Assembly (NCBI GenBank): GCA_031841125.1
Contig: CM063113.1
Span: 25,503,312-25,567,311 of the forward strand
Direction of reading: 5' to 3'
Length of the DNA: 64,000 bases
From: Acanthococcus lagerstroemiae
Taxonomy: Eukaryota; Arthropoda; Insecta; Hemiptera; Eriococcidae
Shown: positions 1 to 10,929 of the stretch, piece by piece
Layout of the letters: every line of letters starts with the position of its first letter
Position numbering within the stretch: the first letter of the stretch is position 1
The notes under the pieces: model-generated
Database searches by the model: none
What the model was told of the DNA's origin: nothing
Seen by the model: only the letters and a program-made list of their open reading frames with translations
Translations under genes and position numbers: made by a program

Positions 1-2
1 AG

Positions 3-400
3 CGTGTCAGGAAGATCGGCAAAAATTACGGGCTACTCATAAATTATTCGAAAAGCAAAATTATGGTGATGGACCGCAAAGATATCCTCACCTGACGCTT
101 ACCTACTGACGGGTTCAGAAGAAGTAGAGTCGTTTATATGTAAATCTGGAGTCGGTGATTGATGTCAACGGTGGCTTCTTGGCAGGGATAAAAAGAAGAA
201 TCGCTATCGGAAAGTCCGCAATGACGAGACTGAAAAACTTCACCGGCAATCACGGATGCGACAGATCTACGCAGGCCGGGAGAAATCTTAGTAACAACTC
301 CAGGCCCTCGCTAATCCATGTCAATTCGAACTACAGAAAAATTACAACAGGTAATTTAATACCTAGCATTATCGTAGCTAAAAATAGCTGGAAAACAAAA
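3..400 (+). pseudogene. RTE/CR1-like reverse transcriptase, C-terminal fragment
   Basis: This is a broken piece of a non-LTR retrotransposon polymerase, cut by the window start. In the third forward frame the first 90 bases read GLLINYSKSKIMVMDR, the usual stretch just after the polymerase catalytic loop in RTE/CR1-type enzymes. A stop follows at about 93. A second frame from 155 gives IKRRIAIGKSAMTRL, which matches the family's next conserved block (R-R-I-A-x-x-K-S-A-M). At least two frame changes and a stop separate the blocks, so no functional product is possible. The fragment would follow directly on the RTE piece at 39,345-39,815, whose end reads NSEEELKEMIDELDEQ, so both may derive from one family. 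The assignment is from recognised family motifs. The exact clade is less sure than the presence of a reverse transcriptase. Confidence 0.7.
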
Positions 401-784
401 TTATGTTATGAAATAATAACTTGAAAACGAATTTTAAAATAAAAATCTAATCAAAAAGGCAGAGAAGATTGTACAGTAGGCTTATTGCTATGCACTAGAG
501 ACAGCCTATACGGCAAGAACAATTACTTTTGCAGGTTACCTTCTGCAGCCTATAACACACAGAAGGGTCATACTCGACTGAGAAATCTAAAATGTCTGTA
601 ATACTGTAAGACTGAAATCTAAGCCTAAATTTTAATACACTGGAGCTGCAGGCATCTCTAACCAGCTATTCTTAATCACTTTGTCACTTTCCAGCAAGGA
701 CAACCAAACGGAAGATTTTGCACCACCTAGATCAACTCCTTTTTCAGTGACTCGGTATATAGTAAGAAATCGTTTCGTTCTGAG
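401..784. other. AT-rich stretch, nothing recognised
   Basis: No open frame, RNA gene or repeat match within the window could be supported here. The stretch lies between the retrotransposon fragment and the first DR1 repeat. Confidence 0.5.
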
Positions 785-1690
785 ACTTTTGTCGCTGAGC
801 TATTCTGATAAAATAATGCGAACATAATACTGACAAACTCTTTTTCAAAAAAGCCTAAATCAAAATAAGTGACTCATTCTATTGTAGTCACTTTCGAAAC
901 GACAGCCTAAAGCGCATTCATTGCTTAACGGTACATCTAAATTTAATAAATATCCTAGCAATAAGAAAAATCTCTACATACTGCAACGAATCTTTCAGCA
1001 TTTGGGTGCGCATGCATCTTCGAATTAGCTTCTGGCGTTGGTTAGTGTACACTTGGCACTGATTCCAGTTGAACGGCCACAGGCAAATTGGAAATTTGTA
1101 AACCAAGCGCCTTCAGCTATCATTTCTCAGTAGTTTCAGCATCCAGATAAGCGAACTTCGGCAAATCAAAATTCCAAGAGTAGAAGAAAACTAAGTGAAG
1201 CATGATCGGCTCAAAATCAGATCTACACCCTCACTCCTGCACACCGACACCCTCCCCTCCAACCTTTACCGACAACAGAAACCGACCGTTATTCTAAAAC
1301 TCTCATGTTCTAAAATAAAATGCAGTCATTTTAGTGGAGCTCTTGGGCCCAGCTTGAAAATAACACCATGCAGCACCAACGGCTCAAAATCTGATCTACC
1401 TGTTATCACCAATTCCCTCCTCCAGATCCTTGTATTTAAATAGTTTTTACATGCGCTCTTCAAGTGTTCAAGGAGCCAGATCCCACTCGGATACCGTTGA
1501 GCCCTTCCACCCACCAACATTCCTTAGTCGCCTCTCACGACACGCAGCAGGCTTGCAGTTTGCACATGCTTGCATGCGATTGGGCGATTGGTGTATTCTG
1601 CTGCCCGCCAACAGGGAATGCTCCCATCACTGCCCCCCCCCCCAGCTATTAACCCAAGCCAACGATAACATTATGCTCAGATTATCATAA
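785..1690. repeat. Dispersed repeat DR1, copy 1 (most complete)
   Basis: A ~0.9 kb sequence seen again, diverged, at 1,985-2,590, 12,436-12,775 and 12,776-13,520. Its tail alone recurs at 39,829 and 53,759. Landmarks in order are: a block around 785-960 with the phrase ctgagctattctga; a middle block with gattccagttgaacg; a pyrimidine-rich block with gatcggctcaaaatc; and a tail starting ttcaagtgttcaagg. The tail contains a small hairpin (gtcg, seven bases, cgac; damaged in this copy) and a purine/pyrimidine-alternating tgcatgc run, and it ends in a run of C near 1,630-1,640. Parts read open on the minus strand, but in different frames in different copies. I do not know the family; a non-autonomous retroelement or the 3' part of a larger element would fit. 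Confidence 0.6.
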
Positions 1691-1984
1691 CTTAAAACTA
1701 CTACAAGTGCCGGTGGAGCTCTTTGGGCTCAGCTGAAAAATAACTCACTGGGTTTAGGGGTCAGCTGGAAAATAAAACACGATTAGAGCATTAGGGGATG
1801 AAATTCGAGGCCTAAGTTCTTGCTCAGCAAAATGTGATGGTTGCAATATCTAATACATTAACTTCGATAAATAGGTATACCACTACTGTTGTTGACCACA
1901 TCTTCATCCATTTAAACTTCCATAATATCAGAATAAGGAATCTAGCATGCTTACCAAACTAAAGCAATCTAAGTAGGAAAACTT
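1691..1984. repeat. Partial echoes of DR1
   Basis: Two short imperfect copies of the DR1 phrase around tggagctcttgggc...cagcttgaaaataa appear at about 1,713-1,745 and 1,750-1,780. The rest is AT-rich with nothing recognised. Confidence 0.35.
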
Positions 1985-2590
1985 TTTATTAAGAGACCTT
2001 TTGCCACTGAGCTATTCTGACAAAATAATACTGACGACCTCTGTTTCACAGTGGCTTGGGCCAAAAAAAGTGATACATTCTGTTTTAGTCACTTTAGAAA
2101 CGCCAGCCTAAAGCGTATTCATTGCTTTAAAACAATCGCAACTTGTTGGCGACCAGTAGCTACACATCTACATTTTATAAATATCCTAGCAATATAAGAG
2201 AAATCTCCACATACCGCAACTAATCTGTCAGCAATTGGCTGAGCATGCACCTTCAATTTTTGCTTCTTCCGTTGGTGTACCCTTGGCACTGATTCCAGTT
2301 GAACGAGCATCGGCAAACTGGAAATTTGTGAACCGGCATCTCCAGCTTCCGCTTCTCCAGCTGATTCTCCCATGAATAATTTTCTAATTCGGCATCCAGT
2401 TGAGCGGACTTCTGCAAGTCATTCTGATGGAGCTCGTTGGGCCAACACCACGCAGCATCAACGGCTCCGAATCTGCTTTACCCGTTATCAACAATTTCCT
2501 CCTCCTGATTCATGCACCTACATAGTCTTTTACATGCACTCTTCAAGAGTTCAAGGAGCCAGGAAACTACCCATTCAGGTATCCCATCAG
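1985..2590. repeat. Dispersed repeat DR1, copy 2 (internally deleted)
   Basis: Aligns by eye with 815-1,480: the ctgagctattctga block, the cagcctaaagcg block, gattccagttgaacg and the ttcaag-gttcaaggagcc tail start. It lacks most of the pyrimidine-rich middle block and the tail hairpin. The minus strand from 2,373 to 2,119 is open for 84 codons and includes a segment conserved in the other copies. That frame is shifted in copy 1, so I do not call a gene. Confidence 0.55.
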
Positions 2591-2599
2591 TGCCGAGGA

Positions 2600-2921
2600 G
2601 AATGGAGTAGGTATACTAATACAAACTATGGAGTCAGCGATAAATTCAGGGCGATAATTCCCAAATTGGACATGGTAATTTACGTGAGATTAGGAACCAA
2701 GCCTAAGCCAATCGTGATAATACATACGTAGTACGTACATGCCGATAGCATAAAACATCACAGAGAAATCAATCGGTTATAAAAAAGCCAAGGAAAAATA
2801 CAAAGAGGCTGCAACTCTGGCCAATGAACTGAAACATACGTAGGGTAAAAGGAATAAGCTTTCCAAGAAAAATACGAGTCGCGACAGAAATAATGAAATT
2901 CTCGTAGGACCGACGTTAAAC
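2600..2921 (+). pseudogene. RTE-type endonuclease, N-terminal half, decayed
   Basis: The reading around 2,665-2,730 gives VRLGTKPKPIVIIHTY. This is the core beta-strand motif of the APE-like endonuclease of RTE/CR1 non-LTR elements, where the usual form is V-x-L-x-x-K-P-x-x-I-x-I-I-Q-x-Y. The downstream part around 2,800-2,920 (ANELKHT, then a basic stretch) corresponds to the region that normally holds the G-D-x-N-A active-site block, but that block is not intact. Stops and frame changes are present. The same segment recurs at 13,890-14,205, 40,190-40,545 and 54,120-54,475, where it is better preserved. Confidence 0.6.
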
Positions 2922-5253
2922 TCAGCAACTGGAAAACATATCTGAAAACTTTTTGTTTTTCAGCGTGACAGGTTACCCACTTCACCAGAGTCTGGAGTTC
3001 ATGGACCCCATTCTCTCGGGGAGGAAGAAAATATTGACTATGTCCGTTTCCTGCATGAACGACAATCACTTCGAAGGTAAGCCAAAGGAGGATCTCCTGC
3101 AGTATTCCGCGTTTGCCGAAACCATCCAATGCGAATGTGGCCAGCTATATGCGGCTAGACACGTACTCAAAGGAATATCGGGAACGATTCCTACACAGAA
3201 AATTCTGAACCTAGGGCTTCCACAGAAGTCATGGCGACTAATTATCTCCCATCAGGGCGCCTCAATTAGCCGCAAAATGAAACTAATCTCCGAATTAAAC
3301 CGATTTTCAGAAGACTATCAGTCCCGAAGATTGAGTCAGAAACCAGATAGATTACATACTCGCGATGGGCGATTTAAAAATGCCGTTACGAACAGTCGCA
3401 CATATCCTGGTGCTGGCTGTACCTCTGGCCATAAACCGGAAAATGGGCGAGGCCAAAGGGATATGACTCCGGGAAAAGCGAAGAGATTGAAGGGTTCTGA
3501 AGGAAGTATGACTTTCTGAATATTCCCAAGAAGGTGAAAGAATTCAGCGGCCGAGAGAGAAAGAAAACCACTGCAGTACTATAGAAGACAGATAACATGA
3601 AATTATCGTGGAATCCGAAGCAAAAGTCAGCGACTAGTAAACAGAACTGGAAACTGTTTTCTTAGAATTACAGTTTACCTACTCCACCAGCTGGAGATAA
3701 TGGACCACATTCTCTCAGGGAGGAAGAAAATATTGACTATGTCCGTTTCCTGCATGAACGACAATCACCAGCAATCACTTCTAAGGTTAGCCAAAGGAGG
3801 ATATCCTGCCGTATTCCGCGTTTTCCGAAACCATCCAGTGAGTATGTAGCCAGCTATATGCGGCTGGAAACGTACTCAAGGGAATATCGGGAACGATTCT
3901 TACACAGAAAATTCTGAACTTAGGGCTTCCACAGAAGTCATGGCTGCTGATTATCTCCCATCAGGACGCCTCAAAATGAACCTAATCACTGAATTAAAAC
4001 GATTTTCAGAAGACTGTCAGATCCGGAAATTTAGTCAGAAACCAGATAGATTACATACACGCGAATGGACAATTTAAAAATTCGGTTACGAAATGTCGCA
4101 CATATCCTGGTGCTGGCTGTACCTTTGGCCATAAACTGGAAAATATGCGAGGCCAAAGGGATATAACTCCCGGAGAAAGGCGAGGAGATTGAAGGGTTCT
4201 GAAAGAGGTATGACTCTCCGAACACTCCCATAAAGGTGAAAGAGTTCAGCAGCCGAGAGAGAAAGAAAACCACTGCAGTACTAGAAGACAGCTAACATGA
4301 AATTATCGTGGAATCCGAAGCACAAAACTGGAAACTTTTTTGTCAGAGTCACCGTTTACCTACTCCACCAGCTGGAGATAATGAACCACATTCTCTCAAG
4401 GAGGAAGAAACTATTTTGACTATGTCCGTTTTCCACATGAAAGACAATCACCAGCAATTACTTCTAAAGTCAGCCACAGGAGGATCTCCTGCAGTATTCC
4501 GCGTTTGCCGAATCCATCCAATGCGCATGTAGCCAGCAATGTGCGGCTGGACACGCACTCAAAGAAATATCGGGAACGATTCCTACACAGAAAATTCTGA
4601 ACCGAAGACTTCCCCAGGGGTAACCGCTACTGATTATTTCACATCAGGATGCCTCAATTAGCCTCAAAATGGAACTAATGACCGAATTAAAATGATTTTC
4701 AGAGGACTGTCGGCCATGGAGATCGAGTCAGAAACCAGATAGATAACATACTCGTGACTGGGCGATTTAAGAATGCAGTTACGAACTGTCGCACATATCC
4801 TGGTGCTGACTGTACAACATCTGCCCATTAACTGGAAAATGGGCGAGACAAAAGGGAAATAGCTCTCGGAGAAAGACGAGGAGATTGAAAGGTTCTACAG
4901 GAAGCATGACTCTCTGAACTTTCCCAAAATGGTGGAAGAGTTCAGGGGCCGAGAGAGAGAGATAATACCACTGCAGTACTAGAAGACAGATAACATGGAA
5001 TTATCGTGGAATCCGATGCAAAACTCAGCGACTACTAAACATATCTGGAAACTTTTTTCCAGGATGACAGGTTAAATACTCCAGCGGACACTGAAGATGA
5101 TGGACCGGATATTCTCAGGAAAGAAATATTTAACACTCCCGATTCTTACATGAAAGACCATCACTAACAGTGTCTTTTGAGGTCGGCCAAGGGAGATCTC
5201 TTGACGTATTGCGCATCTGCCGAAACCATCCAATGAGAATGTAGTCAGCTATA
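2922..5253 (+). repeat. Tandem run of ~700 bp endonuclease-derived units (DR2)
   Basis: Three full units and one cut unit in direct tandem start at about 2,922, 3,642, 4,324 and 5,037, giving periods of about 720, 682 and 713 bp. Each begins aactggaaac, passes tccaccagctggagata, then gccagctatatgcggctgg. It ends with the C-terminal endonuclease block read RTYPGA-C around 3,400, 4,105 and 4,795. The catalytic SDH triplet is lost in all three (SGH, FGH, SAH), whereas it is intact at about 40,910-40,945. The longest frame, 188 codons at 2,953-3,519, merely runs across unit 1 and is not a separate gene. Unit 4 is broken at 5,253 by the foldback element. Its sequence seems to resume at 8,641. Confidence 0.65.
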
Positions 5254-5420
5254 CAGGGTGATGACCGAGAAGTCGCACCATAGGGAACACGTTTAGTACG
5301 CGCAACGTGTACAATGCAAGGGGAAAACGTTTTTCGTATGGGCGCGGCGTAGTAACGCGCATGCGTGTAGCGGAAAATGTGTTTTCGTGTCGATGCGTGT
5401 AATGCGGGAACACGATGCAC
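5254..5420 (+). repeat. Left terminal inverted repeat of the foldback element
   Basis: CpG-rich, unlike the AT-rich interior. It aligns in reverse with 7,600-7,733. After the exact 17-mer, matches continue through a gcgcaacgtgtac block and an aa-gtgttttc-tgtcg block, with small gaps. Confidence 0.65.
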
Positions 5421-7599
5421 TGAACGTAATGATGAATTCATACTTGTCACCTGGAAGTTTTTTTAATGCAAATTTCTGAGTTGGTTCTGTTGTACTGTTT
5501 TCGAAACTGTGATCTCTGATTTCTGTAGCGTAACCTCATTAATTTTATGATTCTTCAACAAGAAAGGGGGAGGTAAAATTTCGCGTTCTGAAGGGGACTT
5601 GAGTAGGGCCCGACGATTACTTTGATTTCCCAAGAATTTTATTGGAAATACTAAGAGAAAATTTCCGAACATTTTCAATAAATTTTATCAGATATCATTG
5701 GCAAAAATCTGATAATTTCAAGAGAATTTTTTCAACAATTTTTGGAAAAATCTGCAGTTTTTCCAGAGGATTTTTTTGGAAACCATTGAGAGCTCTCTGA
5801 TGAGTTTTGAATGATTTTTTCAGAAAAAAGTATCGAAGACCTCCAAAGATTTTCATTAGAAATTTTTGGGATAAATTACCGATGATTTCAGAAGAATTTC
5901 ATCAGACATGCTCAGGGAAAATCTCCGATGATTTTTAAGGAATTTCATCAGAGATTTTGGGGAAAATATTTCGATAATTTCCGAAGAATCACATTAGAAA
6001 TCAATCTCCAATGATTTCCGAAGTATTTCATCGGAAAACTTCGAGAAGATTCCTCTTATTTCCGAAGATAATTTCCTAGGAATTTTATCGAAAGTATTAT
6101 TAAGGAAAATTTTCTTATCGTTTTCGAAGAATCTCATCGGACATCATTGAGAATTATCTCCGATGATTTCAAAAGATTTTTGGGGGGAAATTTTAGGGAC
6201 AATCTCCAATGATTCTAAAGGATATTATCAGAAATCATTGAGAAACATCTCTGATGATTTTTACAGGATTTCTTAAGAAAATGGTTTGGATAATTTTCAG
6301 AGATTTTCATCGGAAATTTTTGGGATAAATTAGCGATGATTTCCAAGGAATTTCATCAGAAAACTTTGATGACAATCTTTGATTATTCCCGGTGAATTTC
6401 ATTAGAAATCTTTTTCTTTTTTTTTTTTAAATGTCCAGTGGTTTACACCGAATTTCCTCTAAAATCTTGAGGATAATTTTTTGATCATTTTTTAAAACGT
6501 GCATCGGAAATATCTGAGAAAAAACTCCGATGGTTTTAGAAGTGGTTTATCGTAAATTTGAGGAAAAATCTCTGATGATTTCCAAAGAACAATTTCATTG
6601 GAAATCTTCGAGAAGAATCTCCGAAGATGTTTAAAGAACTTTATAGCTGAAGTATGCGGGGAAAAACGTGATGGTTTTTCAAGAAGTTTATCAAAAATTT
6701 TCAGGAATAATGTTCGATGATTTCCGGAGAATTTCATTAGAAATCGTTGGGGAAAATCTCCAATAATTTTAAGGAATTTCATAGGAAGATTGAAAAAATT
6801 CCGATTCTTCATGAATTATTGGAATGTTTTTCCATAAATTTCCGATAAAATTCCTAAAAACCATCGGAGATTTTCCCCGAAAATTTCCGAGGAAATTCTT
6901 CAGAGATCATCAAATATTTTTCCTGATGATTTTTGATGAAATTCTTCAAAAACTATCGGAGTTTTCCCCCGAATATTTCGTATGAATCTCTTCAAAAATT
7001 ATTCAAAATTTTTTTTCAAAGAATGTTGATGAAATTTTTTAGAAAAAATTAGAAATTTCAAAGATTTTTCATGAAATTCTTCAACGTTGGAGTTTCTTTC
7101 CAAATATTTCCGATGAAACTCATCAAAAATTATCGGAAAATTTTCTCGAGGATTTTTGAGGAAATGCTTTGGAAAACATTGGAAATTTTTTCTCTTGATT
7201 TCCGCGGATAATTTCCCGGGAATCGATAAGAGATTGTTCTCGAAATTTTTCGACAAAATAATTTAGAAATCATCGGAAATTCCCTGAAAACATTTCTAAT
7301 GAAATTCTTTGGAAACATTTCGGTAATTTAACCTAGAAATTTCTGGTGTAAATCTCTGGAAATAATCGTAACGTTCATCTGAAGAAATCCTTTAAAAATC
7401 ATCAGAGATATTTCTCGATGATTTCGGCTAAAATCCTTTATAATCACTGAAGGTTTCCCCTAAAATTTCCGACAAAATTCTTCTCAAATCATCGAAGATT
7501 TTTTTCAGTGATGTCCAATAAAATTCTTTGAAAATGATCGGAAATTTTGCCTTAATATTTTCGATAAAATTCCCCCCTTTCAATTATCTCAACATTAAG

Positions 7600-7733
7600 T
7601 TCTACCGCTCCGTGATAACGCGCACGCGCCGACATGAAAACACGTTCTTCGCTAAGCAACGCGTACACGTTGCGCGGTTGCGCGTTACTGTAATTCTATT
7701 CCCATATGGTGCGACTTCTCGTTCATCATCCGG
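7600..7733 (-). repeat. Right terminal inverted repeat of the foldback element
   Basis: Reverse complement of the left end, ending CGG at 7,733 followed by TATA. It contains gtacacgttgcgcg and catatggtgcgacttctcg, the mirror of the left arm. Confidence 0.65.
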
Positions 7734-7735
7734 TA

Positions 7736-8640
7736 TATGCATGGTGTGGTGGGACGTATGTCGATGACGCATGCCAAAGTGGCCCCTATGACACCGCACC
7801 CCCGACCCTGGAAACTTCCATTTCGAGCATCACATCAGTGGCCGAGGGGAACGCTTTGTGGCCGGGCCCGAGCCCCTATTTCTCCGTGCCGGAACGGTGC
7901 ATGGGGTTCCCTACTGACAAAGGTCTGCGCTCCCTGAGTGCTCACCTGGAATTCAGGTCCCCCACAGCCGTACATGCCGACTCTTCACTCTCAGTTCCAG
8001 CCCTTGCCTACGGGCGAGCTCTCGACCCCTCTGTCTCCACCTTCTTCCGCATGATGGCCAAAACGAAGGCCGACACTTTGTTCCATCCGCTTCGGCTCCT
8101 CAGCATCTCCGGGATCGATCAATACCGCCACATGCCGCTCTTGCGCCAAGTCCTCGGACTCGAATAGCGTGTGCCATGGTGCGTATCTTCTGCTCTTCGT
8201 CCGCAGTGTATGCACTCCGCGCTCGGTGCTATCCCCATCCGATGCAGGTATGAGTATGTGCCGAAAACGCGACTGGGTCAGGTGGAAGTTCAAATTACCG
8301 TGCTTCCTACCCGTCCACAGATCGATGTCACGAATCAGCCCTCTGGTCCATTCGCCTTTGGAAGAATGGGCGAGCTTGTCCTTCCATTTCTGAAGCATGA
8401 TCAGCTGAATGCCACGCTTCGCCCGGTGGGCCTCCTGTCGCGTCCTAGCCTTCTTCTGCGTGTTGTAGACCACTACCATCTCGCCGACCCTCAGCTCGAT
8501 CTGCGGTAAAAGCGCACAAGCCCGCCTACGGCTTCCGATGAAACGGTGCGGTACGCACTGACGCACACCTCATCGCGATTTTCCGCTGGACATTTTCCAT
8601 CTCCGCTCTTCGGAAGGGGATCTGGATGGCGTCCGCGAGG
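7736..8640 (-). pseudogene. R1/Jockey-like retrotransposon, 5'-truncated C-terminal fragment
   Basis: This is the C-terminal end of a non-LTR retrotransposon ORF2, on the minus strand and GC-rich against its surroundings. Reading from 8,600 leftward, one frame gives ENVQRKIAMRCAS, a shifted frame gives YRTVSSEA, and the main frame (8,566-7,991) gives TRGLIRDIDLW and GNLNFHLTQ, all blocks of the region after the polymerase. Around 8,190-8,260 another frame gives YLHRMGIAPSAECIHCG, the first cysteines of the CCHC-type C-terminal finger, and the main frame resumes with TLFESEDL. At least three frame changes mean it is dead. The polymerase and endonuclease are absent, as expected for a 5'-truncated insertion. 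TATATG at 7,734 and 8,642 may be its target duplication. 7,736-7,990 is probably its tail. Confidence 0.8.
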
Positions 8641-9889
8641 CTATATGTATATATGCGTCTGGAAACATACTCGCCGCATAAAATAGAAAATTTTCTCAGT
8701 TGTTGAAGAACTAAAACTGAACGTAATTAAAAATATGTGGCCTGAGGAAGAAATGGACCTTGGTGCAAAAAAAAAACATTTTTGTGATAACAACTGTTTC
8801 TGACTAATTTTTGGACGCTCTTTCGCGTGGTATTGTCGAAAAAATAACAAATTTTCCAAAACGGCTGTAAATAAATCTTCGAAGTTGAGCCTCTCCGTAA
8901 CGTGAAAACGTTATCCATTTTGTTTATCCGCTCTCCTGTAAAATTTACAGCTTGGCGCTCAGGCCGCTTTCTTCCTGGCAGGCCACATATAATAAGAGTA
9001 TGAGCAGCAAAACATCACTTCCTGTGGGTGCATTTTTGTCGAAATAGAGATTTCCTGTGCAAAATATTTACTATATCCTCATGCCACTCCACACCAGGAA
9101 GGTCGTTATCACGAATAATTCGAGTTCTGAGTAAACCCTGAAGAGCCTTCGCTGTGCAGTAAAATTTAGTTTTTTGCACTTTGCATGTTTTGCATTTCAG
9201 CGTTTCATGAAGCTACTAAACTCATTTGTTGATCCCTGAATTCATTTCGCCCCCTTTTTTTACATCTCAAATTTATCCTAAGGTTAAAATAAGATCACTC
9301 GTTGATAGGAACGGAGACGGGTTCAAAAATGTCAGAAAATATATAATGTAATGCCTAGATACCAAAATCTCGTCTACAAGTCCGCTAAATTCATTCATGT
9401 CAACTTTCCAAACTCAATCTGAAACTTGTAGCATAGAACAGAGGGAGGCTCTAATGGCAATAATGGCGGAGTACAAATATGGATATTTTTTAATCGGTTC
9501 TTACACGTGGCAAAATACTTACTTCTACTCAAAAATCAGGAATTCAAAATAAACTTCCCAAACGCTGCAACAATATCACAAGGGCGTATTGAAGGGGTTT
9601 TAGTTGACAAGTCAGTAGCCCTCAGTCAGAAAATACTCGAAAACAGGCGATTTGTCGAGACATTTTTGATTGCTTTTATGTTTCGAATCAGTAAGAAAAT
9701 CTAAAAAAAAAAAAAAAGTAGAAGACATTCCGGCTGGAACAATCTGATCCTCCGTCCCCACCACAATAATCACCCTTCGCCTAGATGTAGTTCTTTTACG
9801 CCTTACATTCTGACCAAGTTACCAAAAATGGTGAGACTGGATCGAACTACTGGTGTAATGAAATTAGACTCCCTTAATATCGAGAAATC
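8641..9889. other. AT-rich intergenic stretch
   Basis: The first ~35 bases (ctatatg...gtctggaaacatactc) resemble the continuation of DR2 unit 4. Beyond that I see no repeat, coding or RNA feature. Homopolymer runs occur at 9,251 (T) and 9,703 (A). The 65- and 81-codon frames at 9,507 and 9,828 show no recognisable composition or conservation and are not called. Confidence 0.45.
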
Positions 9890-10087
9890 CAGTGGATTGG
9901 ACCACCGCCTATACATTTTTAAAGGGAATGATCTATTTGATCACTCAAACGAGACAAGTTCTCAACTCTGCGGCTGGGTGTCAATCATTTCTAGTCTGAG
10001 TTGCAAGAGCCTCTATCCCTTCTTAGCCGAAATCCCTTCTTCTAGTGTTCCTGTCCGAAACTGGCTAAGGTAGCACAGCCTCGCGAG

Positions 10088-10094
10088 TATAAAA
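10088..10094 (+). promoter_or_regulatory. Candidate TATA box, block A
   Basis: TATAAAA within gcgagtataaaatctg, conserved at the matching place in the three duplication copies (17,033; 43,223; 57,152). Conservation of the box across an old divergence is the only support, and the downstream transcript is unknown. Confidence 0.35.
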
Positions 10095-10199
10095 TCTGCT
10101 CAGGGGATTCAGAACTATGTGGTTTTTCTACACGCCAATTTCTTTGCACCAACTATAGGAAAATTTGCTTGATATTCACGGATATCAGAACCGGACCAC

Positions 10200-10262
10200 A
10201 ATTATAGTGATTATTTGCACAAAAACTTCTATGAGTTTCTCATGTAAATAATCACTATAATT
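10200..10262. other. Conserved hairpin, block A copy (near-perfect)
   Basis: The outer 17 bases, aattatagtgattattt, are exactly complementary to the last 17. With small bulges the pairing continues inward (tgcac-aaaaact against agtttctcatgta), leaving only a few loop bases. The size and shape resemble a small-RNA precursor or a tiny palindromic transposon. On the minus strand it directly follows an acceptor-like tgttttatttcag at about 10,270-10,282. Confidence 0.55.
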
Positions 10263-10348
10263 GATCACGCAGCTGAAATAAAACATTAGACAATCGCTAT
10301 TATGAATATTCATAACCTATGTGCAATTATTAATAAATATCTACTTAC

Positions 10349-10860
10349 GAGTAGGATATCTACGGAGAAATATGAAATCATAGTCTTCAAGTAGGTAATG
10401 CAAGAAACTTAAACGTAAACATTCACTGAACACCTTCCAACACTTTTAACAGAAATTCTAAATCACATTCTTCACGTAATTTAAACATAAACGGGAACAT
10501 TCACTAAAACAAGATCTTCACAAACAAATTTCACTAGTCGTAATACGTCGTGCCTCAGTTATTGAATCGCTGTTAAATACTATAAAGAATTGAAATAAAC
10601 TTACGGACCGGAGCGCTTGAGGTGCCTTACGCGAAATACACAAAAACGATGCGGAAAGGGCCTAAATTATACGATTTTAAAGGCGAACGCGAAACCGGCA
10701 CAATCGCGAATATGCGAACGAAATTCGATTTAAAAAATTTTCAAGGCAGACACCCAGGGTACGCGAGCGATCGCACTTCTTTAACATAAAGGAAACACGT
10801 GAGATTGAAAGACCTACATAATTCCAATTACCCATGAAAACAAATTTTAAAAAAAGCATT
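10349..10860 (-). other. Minus-strand leader with conserved splice sites, block A
   Basis: Read on the minus strand, a CpG-rich first segment ends at 10,605 in CGGTCC followed by GTAAGTTTATT, a strong donor. A second segment, 10,569-10,349, is preceded by TTTAACAG and followed by GTAAGTAGA. The same two donors and an acceptor occur at matching places in all three duplication copies. No conserved start codon frame runs across the segments, so they would be 5' untranslated exons or exons of a non-coding RNA. A 60-codon frame at 10,859-10,677 has diverged homologues in the copies, but its sequence is not conserved as a protein would be. Confidence 0.4.
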
Positions 10861-10929
10861 TTTAATTATGCCACCCTTCTAAGTAACATGCACACATGAT
10901 TCCGGGGCAGCTAAGGTCTTGCCAAAAAC

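Larger units (their letters stand above)
5254..7733. mobile_element. Foldback (long-hairpin) DNA element, ~2.48 kb
   Basis: The ends are inverted repeats. The left end begins CAGGGTGATGACC and the right end, reversed, begins CCGGATGATGAAC. Both share the exact 17-mer CGAGAAGTCGCACCATA (5,266-5,282 on the left). Outside both ends lies TATA (5,250-5,253 and 7,734-7,737), a likely target duplication. The interior is AT-rich. From about 5,640 to 6,790 it is built of short degenerate direct repeats of the form gatgatttcc-aagaatttcatcagaaat. From about 6,800 to 7,580 the same motif runs on the opposite strand, so the element folds on itself around 6,800. No transposase frame is visible, so it is non-autonomous. 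The end sequence and TA-rich target recall Tc1/mariner-like elements, but a 4 bp duplication would not be typical, so the superfamily stays open. Confidence 0.7.

Noticed and set aside
2953..3519. 188-residue plus-strand gene
   Set aside because: It runs across a DR2 unit, and the only recognisable block is a decayed endonuclease end with the catalytic residue lost.
7706..8167. 153-residue plus-strand gene
   Set aside because: It lies antisense to the R1 fragment, whose minus-strand motifs are clear. The open frame follows from GC-rich coding DNA on the other strand.
8171..8509. 112-residue plus-strand frame
   Set aside because: Also antisense to the R1 fragment.
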